A stretch of 64,000 bases of DNA from Arthrobacter sp. PvP023 (GTDB lineage: Bacteria; Actinomycetota; Actinomycetes; Actinomycetales; Micrococcaceae): NCBI RefSeq assembly GCF_017832975.1, contig NZ_JAFIBI010000001.1, forward strand, positions 3,534,001 through 3,598,000, given 5' to 3'. Shown piece after piece: positions 1 to 12,000 of this stretch (positions within the stretch are counted from its first letter, which is position 1; every line of letters begins with the position of its first letter). The position numbers and the translations under genes are program-made. A model generated the notes under the pieces. That model had not been told where the DNA came from. It was given only the letters and a program-made list of their open reading frames with translations, and ran no database searches.

Positions 1-203
1 GGCGAATCCAAGTAATACCAGCACGGCCGGCTCCTTTGTCAGTCAGTGGCACCACTCCGGTGTGATGCGCACTACAGACGTTAGAGTGGCCCGCGTCACG
101 GCAGTGCCTTTGGCTCAATTGATTGGCATACTGCTTATTGGGAGCATTTTGCTCATTTAGCTCAGCAGGCCACAACCGTCATCACCACCCCGTCAGGAGG
201 GCA
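1..203. other. leader region upstream of the sensor kinase gene
   Basis: I see no supportable gene in these 203 bases. An in-frame extension of the kinase gene reaches back to about 123, but its predicted residues look non-native, and a strong AGGAGG ribosome-binding site at 195-200 sits just before the ATG at 204. The stretch is therefore best read as leader and promoter DNA. Any divergent gene would start outside the window. Confidence 0.5.
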
Positions 204-1979
204 ATGAAGCGTCCGTCACCGAGGCAGCCGCTGCGGTTCTCCACCCAGACCCTGCTGCTCCAGCTCGGAGTGGTTTTGCTCGTGGTGCTGCTCAGCGGCG
301 CCGTGCATGCCTGGCTGACGTATGAGCGCCTGGGCCGGGAGGCCGAGAACCAGGCGCTCACCCTGGCCCGCACTGTTGCATCGGATCCTGCGGTCCGCCA
401 GGAGGTCCAGGCCATCAGCCGCGAAGCGGGCACTCCCCCGGCGTCGGTGCTGCTGGCCGGCCCGCTGATGGCGGTGGCCGAAGGCGCCCGCACCCGCACC
501 GGGGCGCTGTTCGTGGTGATCACCGATGAAACCGGCCTGCGGCTGGCCCATCCGGACGCCGACCGGCTGGGTGAGAAGGTCAGCACTGATCCCTCCGAAG
601 CTCTCTCGGGCAAGGAGGTGACCACGCGGAACACCGGGACGCTGGGGCCCTCGGCGGGCGCCAAGGTGCCCGTCTTCGCGCCGGATTCGGACACAGTGGT
701 GGGCGAGGTCAGCGTGGGATATTCCACCGAGAACATCGTGCAGAGCCTCGCCCGCGACATCACGCCTATTCTCCTGACCGCGGCCGGGTCGCTGCTCGCC
801 GGAATCCTGGCCTCGTTCCTGCTGCGCCGCCGCCTGCAGCGGCTGACGCTCGGCCTGGAGCCGGAGGAGATCAGCACGCTGGTCCATGACCAGGTGGCGG
901 TTCTCCAGGGCGTGGACGACGGCGTGATCGGCGTTTCGGCCGACGGCAGGATCAGCGTCTTCAATGCTGCCGCCCAGCGGCTCCTCGGCCGGCACGACCT
1001 CACGGGCACACCGTGGAAGCGGGCCCCGGTCCCTGAGCAGCTGAAGGCCCTGACCCTGCCGGACGCCGCCGAAGCCGACGCCGTCGAAGTCATCGCCGGC
1101 GGCCGCGTGCTGGTGGCCAGCGCCCGCAAAGCGCTGCACCGGCAGGAAGACCTGGGCTGGGTGGTCATGCTCCGCGACCGCACCGAGCTCCAGCACCTGA
1201 CCCGCCAGCTGGATGCCGTGGGGACGATGTCCACGGCGCTGCGGGCACAACGCCACGAATTCGCCAACCAGCTGCACACCATTGCCGGCTTTATGAGCAT
1301 CGGGCAGCACCAGCAGGCGCGCGAGTACCTGGCGCGGCTGGCCGCCACCGGACCGCTGAAGTTTCCGGTGGACCAGGCCGAGCTCCTCCAGGATCCCTAC
1401 CTGCAGGCGTTCGTGGGCGCCAAGGGTGTGGAAGCGGACGAACGCGGCGTGACGCTGCGCATCGGCCCCGAAACGCTGGTGCGCGGCCAGGTCACCGAGC
1501 CGCAGGACGTCACCACGGTGCTCGGGAACCTGATCGACAACGCCGTGAACGCCGCCGTCGCCGGTTCCGCCGCGGACCGCTGGGTGGAGGTGGAGCTGCT
1601 GGACGAACCGGGAGCCGACGGCGGCACGCTGCATATCGTCGTCGGGGATTCCGGTGACGGCCTGGCCGTCGAATCCGCGGCGGGCGGGGCGGACGGAGCC
1701 GGCGCGGAGGCCGTGTTCGCCGAAGGGTTTACGACGTCGGCACGGCCGGCGCGTGCCGGCGGCGGGCAGGGGCTGGGGCTGGCCCTTGCCCGGCAGCTTG
1801 CGCGGCGCCGCGGCGGAGACGTCAGGGTCCTGGAGCCCGGCTCCCCCGGCGGACCGGGTGCTGTCTTTATGGCGACGCTGCCGCGGACCACCGCCGACTC
1901 GCCCGGACGGGAGAAGCCCCTCACGGAGGACAGGTTTATCGGCAAGGACAACGATGTCGGGAAGGACACCGATGGCTGA
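204..1979 (+). CDS. CitA/DcuS-family sensor histidine kinase
   Basis: This is a membrane sensor kinase of the citrate/C4-dicarboxylate sensing family (591 aa). An N-terminal membrane helix (about residues 15-40) is followed by a periplasmic-type PAS/sCache sensor containing the family pattern ALFVVITDETGLRLAHP, then a second helix (about 190-210), a cytoplasmic PAS domain and an SpoB-type dimerisation helix with the likely phospho-acceptor His in QRHEFANQLH. The HATPase domain has an N box (NLIDNAVNA), GDSGDGL and GQGLGLALARQL. I chose the ATG at 204 because AGGAGG lies 3 bases upstream of it. The response regulator starts inside the last codons (8-base overlap), so the two are co-translated. 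By family, the target is probably a di- or tricarboxylate transporter gene, perhaps left of the window. Confidence 0.9.
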   Translation: MKRPSPRQPLRFSTQTLLLQLGVVLLVVLLSGAVHAWLTYERLGREAENQALTLARTVASDPAVRQEVQAISREAGTPPASVLLAGPLMAVAEGARTRTGALFVVITDETGLRLAHPDADRLGEKVSTDPSEALSGKEVTTRNTGTLGPSAGAKVPVFAPDSDTVVGEVSVGYSTENIVQSLARDITPILLTAAGSLLAGILASFLLRRRLQRLTLGLEPEEISTLVHDQVAVLQGVDDGVIGVSADGRISVFNAAAQRLLGRHDLTGTPWKRAPVPEQLKALTLPDAAEADAVEVIAGGRVLVASARKALHRQEDLGWVVMLRDRTELQHLTRQLDAVGTMSTALRAQRHEFANQLHTIAGFMSIGQHQQAREYLARLAATGPLKFPVDQAELLQDPYLQAFVGAKGVEADERGVTLRIGPETLVRGQVTEPQDVTTVLGNLIDNAVNAAVAGSAADRWVEVELLDEPGADGGTLHIVVGDSGDGLAVESAAGGADGAGAEAVFAEGFTTSARPARAGGGQGLGLALARQLARRRGGDVRVLEPGSPGGPGAVFMATLPRTTADSPGREKPLTEDRFIGKDNDVGKDTDG

Positions 1980-2634
1980 GGATTTAAGGGTCCTGATTGT
2001 GGATGACGATTTCCACGTCGCCAAGCTGCACGCGGCCTATGTTGATTCGGTGGCGGGTTTCATGGCGCTGCCGCCCGCGGGTTCGGCATCGCTGGCACTG
2101 CAGGCCATCCACAGCCTGCGTCCGGACCTGGTGCTGCTGGATGTGTACCTGCCTGATGCGTCCGGACTTGACCTGCTCGGCCAGCTGGACGTGGACACCA
2201 TGATCCTGAGTGCGGCCTCGGACGCGGCGTCGCTGCGGGTGGCGTTCCGTCGCGGCGCCCTGGGATATCTGCTGAAGCCGTTCACGGCGGAGTCCCTGTC
2301 GCAGCAGCTCCGCTCCTATGCCCGGTACCGGCGGATCCTGGCCCAGCCGGGTGCACTGGACCAGGACACGGTAGAGCGGGCCAAGCGTTCGCTGATTCCC
2401 GGCGACGTCACTCCCTCGGCCAAGCCACGCTCCGCCACCGAAGCCGCCGTGCTGGAATCGCTGGTGCCCGGGGAGCAGTATTCGGCGGCCGAAGTCGCCG
2501 GACGGGTAGGGGTATCCCGGGCCACCGCCCAGCGGTACCTGTCCTCGCTGGCGGACGACGGTGCCGTCGACATCCAGCTCCGGTACGGCACCACGGGCCG
2601 CCCGGAACACCGCTACGGCCTCCCAGCTAAATAG
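1972..2634 (+). CDS. CitB/DcuR-type response regulator
   Basis: This is a two-component transcription regulator (220 aa), the partner of the overlapping sensor kinase. The receiver domain begins with LRVLIVDDDFHVAKLH and has the phospho-acceptor Asp in LVLLDVYLPDASGLDL and a conserved Lys in YLLKPF. The C-terminal part carries a helix-turn-helix of the CitB/DcuR type (AEVAGRVGVSRATAQRYL, about residues 175-192) followed by a winged segment ending GRPEHRYGL. The start at 1972 (MAEDLRV) lies 5 bases before the kinase stop codon. An upstream in-frame extension would only read kinase-coding DNA in another frame. Kinase and regulator are one transcription unit. Confidence 0.92.
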   Translation: MAEDLRVLIVDDDFHVAKLHAAYVDSVAGFMALPPAGSASLALQAIHSLRPDLVLLDVYLPDASGLDLLGQLDVDTMILSAASDAASLRVAFRRGALGYLLKPFTAESLSQQLRSYARYRRILAQPGALDQDTVERAKRSLIPGDVTPSAKPRSATEAAVLESLVPGEQYSAAEVAGRVGVSRATAQRYLSSLADDGAVDIQLRYGTTGRPEHRYGLPAK

Positions 2635-2750
2635 TCCCCCGACGCGGCACGGTAACCGCCGAATGCCGCAAGGCGGAACAGGCATCCGGAAGCGTGCGTC
2701 TAAGCGAGGGACGAGCGAGCACGCGGAGGATGTCGCTTCCGCCTTGGGGG

Positions 2751-3134
2751 CTAGCTGGCGCTCTTCTGGGCCACGAGTTCGATCTCCACCAGCATCTTGG
2801 GATCCAGGAACGGCAGCACGTGGACCAGCGACAGGGTGGGGCGAATCTCGCCAAAAACTTCACCGTGGGCCCGGCCGGCGTCTTCCCACTTGCTGATGTC
2901 GGTCAGGTACAGCTTGGACTGCACCACGTCGCTGTACTCAAAACCGGCCTCGGCCAGGACGGCGCCCAGCTTTTCCAGGATGAACCTGGTCTGCGTGTAG
3001 AAGCCCTCGCCCACGATTCCGTTGTCACCGCTCGCCGCGGTGGCGGAGATATACAGGGTGTTGTCCACCTGGACTGCACGGGAATAGCCGAGGGTCTGCT
3101 CCCACGAGGAGCCGGAGCCGAATGTCTTGCGCAT
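2751..3134 (-). CDS. RidA/YjgF-family protein
   Basis: This is a small single-domain protein of the Rid family (127 aa), the usual family length. Family members act as trimeric enamine/imine deaminases that clear reactive PLP-enzyme intermediates, though many subfamilies have other or unknown roles. Typical features are LYISATAASGD near residue 28, a central helix (FYTQTRFILEKLGAVLAEAG), YSDVVQSKLYLTD and the C-terminal PFLDPKMLVEIELVA. The canonical RidA arginine-containing motif near the C-terminus (usually R-x-x-V/A) is not obvious, so I do not claim the classic deaminase subgroup. The gene ends convergently with the two-component operon and lies 47 bases upstream of the acetyltransferase stop codon, on the same strand. 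Confidence 0.85.
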   Translation of the reverse strand: MRKTFGSGSSWEQTLGYSRAVQVDNTLYISATAASGDNGIVGEGFYTQTRFILEKLGAVLAEAGFEYSDVVQSKLYLTDISKWEDAGRAHGEVFGEIRPTLSLVHVLPFLDPKMLVEIELVAQKSAS

Positions 3135-3181
3135 GGGTGTGCCTTTCGATGGTGCCTTGAGTCGGCACCACTTTAGGGCGG

Positions 3182-3685
3182 CTACACCTCGAGCCGGTAA
3201 ACCAGCAGCTTTATGTCGGTGTCCGTCACGAACCAGTCGCGCTCAGGAACGCGGTGGAAGCCTGTCTTCCGGTACAGCCCGTGCGCGCTCTCCCACGTGC
3301 GGCCGGTGGTCAGCGCCACGGCCTTAATGCCGTCCAGCGACTTCGCATGGTTGATGATCGCCTGGACCATGGCCTTGCCTGCGCCGCTGCGCTGGACCGA
3401 CGGGTCCACCACCAGCATGCGGAATTCGAGTTCGTCCGGCAGCGCGATGTCCGCAAAAGGTTCACCGGCGACGGCGAGCGTTACCGACCCGACGATGCGT
3501 CCGGCCCGTTCGGCGACCCAGATGGTGGCCTGGCCGGCCCGTTTGGCCACGTCCTGGATCTGCAGCATGTAGGGGTGGTCGGCACTCGCGAAGTAGCCGG
3601 CGGCGAGGTAGGCGTCCCGCGTGATGCGGGCTACGGCGTCGAAATCTGCCGGAACGGCGGGACGAATGAGGATCTGCGGATGCAC
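3182..3685 (-). CDS. GNAT-family N-acetyltransferase
   Basis: This is a predicted acetyl-CoA-dependent N-acetyltransferase (about 167 aa from the start chosen here) of unknown substrate. The GNAT fold shows in LIRPAVPADFDAVARITRDA at the N-terminus, a beta-4 strand LEFRMLVVDPSVQRSGAG, in which Q/R-x-x-G-x-G/A binds acetyl-CoA, and LYRKTGFHRVPERDWF near the end. The reading frame stays open upstream to 4078, but that part runs antisense to the monooxygenase gene and through a tandem repeat, so I use the GTG at 3685 as the likely start. Its ribosome-binding site is weak and the start is uncertain. The gene may be co-transcribed with the RidA-like gene downstream. Confidence 0.82.
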   Translation of the reverse strand: MHPQILIRPAVPADFDAVARITRDAYLAAGYFASADHPYMLQIQDVAKRAGQATIWVAERAGRIVGSVTLAVAGEPFADIALPDELEFRMLVVDPSVQRSGAGKAMVQAIINHAKSLDGIKAVALTTGRTWESAHGLYRKTGFHRVPERDWFVTDTDIKLLVYRLEV

Positions 3686-3815
3686 TTGTCCATGGTAGTC
3701 GCGGGCGCATCCCCGTTCCCCCGAAAGCGCCGTTTCCGTGTCTGAACTATCACTAAGTCCGGAGCTGGCCCCTGTTCCGCGGCTTGCCTCCCGCTGGTGC
3801 CCTTCATGTGTCCGG

Positions 3816-3895
3816 ACGTTGCCCCGTGTTGCACGGCATTGCCCAGTATTTCCGGGTGTTGCCCCGTGTTTCCGGGCATTGCCCCAGTGGTCGGC
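3816..3895. repeat. four imperfect 20-bp tandem repeats
   Basis: Four consecutive 20-base units start at 3816, 3836, 3856 and 3876, with a consensus close to GYGTTGCCCCGTGTTTCCGG. The second and third units differ at only a few positions; the first and last are more diverged. The array lies in the 283-base gap between the divergent acetyltransferase and monooxygenase genes, so it could sit in or near their promoters. I see no coding function for it. Confidence 0.75.
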
Positions 3896-3968
3896 CGTGC
3901 TGGCCGCCCCGCCTCCCGCTGTGGTTGATTGGCACCACCGACGCCGCCCCACAGACAGGAACACACCC

Positions 3969-5324
3969 ATGGCATCCCACCAGCGCACCCTGCATCTCAA
4001 CGCCTTCCTCATGAGTACCGGCCACCACGAAGCGTCCTGGCGGCTGCCCGAAAGCAACCCCCGGGCCAGCACGGACATCAGGCACTACCGCAACCTCGCC
4101 CGGATTGCCGAGCGGGGCACGTTCGATTCCATCTTCTTTGCCGACTCGCCCGTGATCTTCGGAAACGTGGGCCGCCGGCCGGCCGGAAAGCTCGAACCGA
4201 CAGTGCTGCTGACCGCCATCGCCGCAGCCACCGAGAAGATCGGCCTCATTGCCACGGCTTCCACCACGTACAACGAGCCGTTCAACCTCGCGAGGCGCTT
4301 TGCATCCGTCGACTTCGTCAGCGGGGGCCGTGCCGGCTGGAACGTCGTCACCACCGTCGGGCCCGACGCCGCCCGGAACTTTGGCGTCGACGACCAGCCC
4401 GCGCACGCAACGCGCTATGAGCGGGCGGCAGAGTTCCTGGACGTCGCCGGCAAACTCTGGGACAGCTGGGATGACGACGCCGTGGTGGCGGACAAGGAGG
4501 CGGGCGTCTGGGCCGACCCGGACAAGGTCAGGCCAATCGACCACGTCGGCAAGCATTTCCGGGTTCGCGGCCCGCTCAACGTTCCGCGGTCCCCGCAGGG
4601 TCACCCGCTGATTGTCCAGGCGGGCTCCTCCGAAGACGGCAAGGGGCTCGCCGCACGTTATGCCGAAGCCGTGTTCACGGCGCAGCAGACGCTCGAGGAC
4701 GCGCAGGGCTTCTACAGCGACCTCAAGGCCCGCACCGCAGCCGCCGGACGAGACCCTGAAGGCATCAAGATCCTGCCCGGAATCGTGCCTGTGCTGGCCG
4801 GGACAGAAGCCGAGGCCAAGGAGCTGGAGCGCGAACTCGACGAGCTGATCCGTCCGGAATATGCGCGGATCGAACTTGCCAAAACCCTCGGTGTCAGCCC
4901 GGACGACCTCCCGCTGGACCGGCAACTGCCGGCGGATCTTCCGGACGAGGATTCCATCCAGGGTGCCAAGAGCCGCTACACCCTGATCGTGGAGCTCGGC
5001 CGCCGCGAACAGCTCACGGTGCGGCAGCTGATCGGCCGCCTGGGTGGCGGGCGCGGGCACCGCACCTTCTCGGGCACTCCGGAGCAGGTCGCAGACGCCA
5101 TCCAGCTCTGGTTTGAAAACGGCGCGGCCGACGGCTTCAACATCATGCCCGCGGTGCTCCCCTCAGGCCTTGAGGCCTTTGTGGAGCACGTGGTGCCGGT
5201 CCTGCGCCAGCGGGGCCTGTTCCGGACGGAGTACACAGCCGACACGCTGCGGGGGCACTACGGACTGGAGCGCCCGCTCAACCGGTATTCCGGGGCGGCC
5301 GGGCTGGCCGCCGTGCACGCCTGA
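3969..5324 (+). CDS. NtaA/SnaA/DszA-family FMN-dependent monooxygenase
   Basis: This is a bacterial-luciferase-like flavin monooxygenase (451 aa) of the NtaA/SnaA/DszA/SoxA family, which uses reduced FMN from a separate reductase to oxidise substrates such as nitrilotriacetate or organosulfur compounds. The substrate here is unknown. Family marks are LNAFLMSTGHHEASWR at the N-terminus, FDSIFFADS, ASTTYNEPFNLARRFAS, SGGRAGWNVVTT and HPLIVQAGSSEDGK in the FMN-binding barrel. The length is typical. The ATG at 3969 follows AGGAA with suitable spacing. No flavin reductase gene is adjacent, so the partner must be encoded elsewhere. The stop codon lies inside a short tandem repeat that continues past the gene. 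Confidence 0.9.
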   Translation: MASHQRTLHLNAFLMSTGHHEASWRLPESNPRASTDIRHYRNLARIAERGTFDSIFFADSPVIFGNVGRRPAGKLEPTVLLTAIAAATEKIGLIATASTTYNEPFNLARRFASVDFVSGGRAGWNVVTTVGPDAARNFGVDDQPAHATRYERAAEFLDVAGKLWDSWDDDAVVADKEAGVWADPDKVRPIDHVGKHFRVRGPLNVPRSPQGHPLIVQAGSSEDGKGLAARYAEAVFTAQQTLEDAQGFYSDLKARTAAAGRDPEGIKILPGIVPVLAGTEAEAKELERELDELIRPEYARIELAKTLGVSPDDLPLDRQLPADLPDEDSIQGAKSRYTLIVELGRREQLTVRQLIGRLGGGRGHRTFSGTPEQVADAIQLWFENGAADGFNIMPAVLPSGLEAFVEHVVPVLRQRGLFRTEYTADTLRGHYGLERPLNRYSGAAGLAAVHA

Positions 5325-5371
5325 GCGGTGTGCACGCCTGAGCGGTGTGCACCCCTGAGCGGGGCGCACGC
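5321..5371. repeat. three 17-bp tandem repeats spanning the monooxygenase stop codon
   Basis: Three head-to-tail 17-base units (consensus CTGAGCGGTGTGCACGC) begin at 5321, 5338 and 5355. The first carries the TGA stop of the monooxygenase at 5322-5324. Each unit repeats a TGA, so repeat-number change would not extend the protein in that frame. The array ends 12 bases before the stop codon of the convergent phosphatase gene. Confidence 0.8.
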
Positions 5372-5383
5372 CTGCCCTCTACC

Positions 5384-8917
<3,534 letters not shown>

Positions 8918-8999
8918 TAGTTTTCTCCTTCAGTCAACGGACCCGATCCGATCGGCATCCCCAGCGGCCCCCGGCTCATCCGGAAGATCCATTACCTAG

Positions 9000-9028
9000 A
9001 AACTATCCCGCGGCCCCGGCACTGTCGA
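9000..9028 (-). promoter_or_regulatory. candidate sigma-70-type promoter for the WXG100 gene
   Basis: On the minus strand TCGACA (9028-9023) and TAGTTT (9005-9000) are 17 bases apart, about 85 bases upstream of the WXG100 start codon. This matches a housekeeping promoter pattern and would allow the WXG100 gene to be expressed separately from the long operon. Confidence 0.4.
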
Positions 9029-9061
9029 TGGGCACCGCTCCCCATGCAGCACTGCCCATCG
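9026..9061 (-). terminator. hairpin after the EccC-like gene
   Basis: Nine-base perfect arms (CGATGGGCA at 9026-9034 and TGCCCATCG at 9053-9061) surround an 18-base loop, 7 bases past the stop codon of the EccC-like gene. There is no U-run. It could be an mRNA-stabilising or attenuating hairpin, or a regulator site, since it overlaps the -35 of the candidate WXG100 promoter. Confidence 0.35.
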
Positions 9062-9067
9062 GCACAG

Positions 9068-12000
9068 TCACCGTGCGGCTCCCACCCGGTTGAGGTCCGG
9101 ATCGGCCTGGCTGCGGTTTTCCGGCGGCAGGGCAATTTGCAGTTTGCGGACCTTGCCCCGTCCCACGATGTAGCCGCGGCCCGGAATGAAATCGGAACTG
9201 ATCTTGCCGAGCGAGGTGCTCAGCAAGCTGTCGCCTTCGATGTCGCCGGGGTTGATCAGCAGTCCGCGCCGTCCGGACTTGAACGGCTGCGACAGTGACC
9301 AGGCGGAGGACCAGGTGGACGTCTCAGACTCCCCCACCACCCACTGGTCAGCCTTGATGGAGGTGGTGACCAGCTGCTCGATGCCGGACTCGGCGCCCGT
9401 GTCCGTGAACTCGGTCAGGCCCTCGATGAAGATGGCCAGCCGGCCGGGGTTCTCCGAGGAGTAGTCCACCAGCCCGTCAATTGCCGCTTCGACGTCTTCG
9501 GCTCCCACGAGGGCACGGTTCCAGACCTTCAGCGATGCGACGGCGGACCGGCGCGAGCCGATGTAGATCAGTTCGGTGCCGGGGTTGGACCGGCGCAGCG
9601 CGTAGGCCATGGTGACCAGCGCAACCGTTCGGCCGGCACCCGGCGGGCCCGCGACGAGCAGCGGTCCCTTGGCCATGATCTCGGCCGGCTGGAGCGTCTC
9701 GTCGTCGACGCCGATAACCGGCAGGTCCCGGCTTCCCGCGGGAAGGATGTCCAGGTCCACCTGCTCGGGCAGGCGTTCGATCTGCGGTGCCTTTTCCACG
9801 CCCTGGCGCAGCATGGCCTCGCTGAGCTTGTGCACCTCGCGGGCCTGCAGCGCCAGGTTCGAGTCGCCTCCGAGGACGGCAAGCTGGACCTCGTGCCCTC
9901 CCAACAGTCCGCGGCCCGGGGGCGAGGCCTGGCTCAGGACGTCCTTGGGCACGTCCAGCGAAATGTAGTCGTCCTCGGATGAGAGCCGCAGGACCAGGCG
10001 GCGCTGAATCGAAGCCAGCAGCGAAGCAGGTACTGAGTTGGGCCGGTCCCCGGTGACCACCAGGTGGATGCCCAGCGGCCGGCCGTCCGTTGCCAGCTGA
10101 AGGAAGATGTCCCAGAGCGCTGACAGCCGGCTGTATTCGTAGGCCTCCCGGAAGTTGGACATGCCGTCCACCAGGATGAAGATCCGCTTCTCATCCGGGT
10201 CATTGGCCAGTTTCCGGTATTCCACGATGGTGGCGGCCCGGACTTCGGCGTAGCGGGCAGCGCGGTCGTCGGCAACATCGCGCAGCCACCGCAGCAGCCT
10301 GCCGACACGTTCGACGTCGTCGCCGTTGATGATCTCCCCGACGTGCGGGAGTCCGTCGAGCATCTTCAGTCCCGACGAACCGCAGTCGATGCCGTAGACA
10401 TGCACGGGGCCACCGCGAGGAGTCACTGCCGCGGCGATGGCGATGCCGCGCAGGGCGGCCGACTTACCTGAGCCGCCCGTCCCGTAGATGGCCATGTTGC
10501 CGTCCCTGTCGGGTTCATAGAAGACGGTGGGCTGGTCCTGGTGTGCCGGGTCGTCGGCCACGCCCAGGAGAAGGCGTTCATCGGTCCTGGGGTTGGGAAG
10601 CTTGGAGAAATCGTAAGTCTTCGCCAGCTCGTTGAGCCACGGTTTGCGGGGCGGCGCGATGGACAGCACTTCCGCGGCTTTGATGATGTTGGCTGTCATC
10701 CGGGCAATGTCGTTCGGCCCTGCGGGCTCCTCCCGCACCGGCTTCTCAGGCGCCGGCGCGGCCCAGCCGGGTCCCGAGCCGAAGGCCATTTCCACGATGT
10801 CGATCTGGGGCGCCTGCGGTTTGTCCGTGGTCCAGCCGCCTGCGTAGCCGGTCTGGAAGCCCTGGATCCGGCCGGGGCCGGTTTTCGCCGCGCCGCGGCC
10901 GGGGATGGAGGGGTCGAAGTACGCCGCGGTGGGCACACCGAGAATGTCCGTGGCATCGTCCTCGTCCGCCATCCGGAGGGCAACACGGAGGTTGGTGTTG
11001 GCACGCAGGCTTTCCTTGATGACGCCGGCGGGCCGCTGGGTGGCAAGGATCAGGTGCAGGCCCAGGGACCGGCCGCGGGCTGCCACGTCGACGACGCCGT
11101 CCACGAACTCCGGGACCTCCGTGGCAAGGGCAGCGAACTCGTCCACGATGATGATGAGGTACGGCGGAGCCTCGGGATCCGCCTCGCGCTGCAGGCCCAG
11201 GAGGTCCTTGGCCTTCTTCCGGTTGAGCAGATGCTCCCGGTAATGCAGTTCAGCCCGCAGCGACGTCAGGGCGCGGCGCACCAGGTGCTGCGAGAGGTCG
11301 GTCACCAGTCCCACGGTGTGGGGCAGGTGCAGGCAGTCGGCGAAGGCGGCACCGCCCTTGTAGTCGACGAACAGGAAGCTCACCCGGTCCGGGCTGTAGG
11401 CCGCAGCCATGCCCATGACCCAGGACTGCAGGAATTCCGACTTGCCGGCGCCGGTGGTGCCACCCACCAGGGCGTGCGGGCCTTCGTTCTTCAGGTCCAG
11501 GTACAGCGGTTCGATGCCCTTGGATCCCACCAGGGCCCGGAGCGTGCCGTTGTCCTTGCGGTTTGCGACGGCGGTCGCGTGGACCGAGTTGTTTTCCTTC
11601 CACCGGTCCGCGACCGCCTGGGGGTTGTCCATGAAGTCCTTGCCGATGAGGCTCACGTAGGACACCGCACGGGGAAGGTCGGAGTCGTCATCCACGGGTT
11701 TGCCCACATCAATGACCGGTGACAGCATCCTGGCAAGCTGGGTGGCCAGGTCGGCGTCGAGGCTTTCGCAGCTGACCGGGTAGGTGTGGCGGCCCAGCCG
11801 GACCTGGCCGGTGGTGGTCCCGTGGTCGCCGTCCACCACCATGAAGTCGCGGCACGCGGCCGGAAGTGACTGGACGCTGGTGGCTACCCACATGACGTGG
11901 ACGCCCGAATCCGGCCCGCGTTCCACGAGCCGTGTCAGGCGGCCGCGGTCCACCGGTGCGTCGTCTTCCACGATCAACAGCACGGAGGGCAGCACGGGAC

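Noticed and set aside
216..2024. Long minus-strand frame opposite the sensor kinase
   Set aside because: The + strand kinase has complete domains, a strong ribosome-binding site and an overlapping response regulator. The opposite frame shows no domain.
3816..3895. Possible CRISPR array
   Set aside because: The units are directly adjacent with no unique spacers, and no cas genes are in the window.
3686..4078. N-terminal extension of the acetyltransferase to 298 aa
   Set aside because: The extension covers the tandem repeat and the start of the divergent monooxygenase, and its residues do not match the GNAT family.
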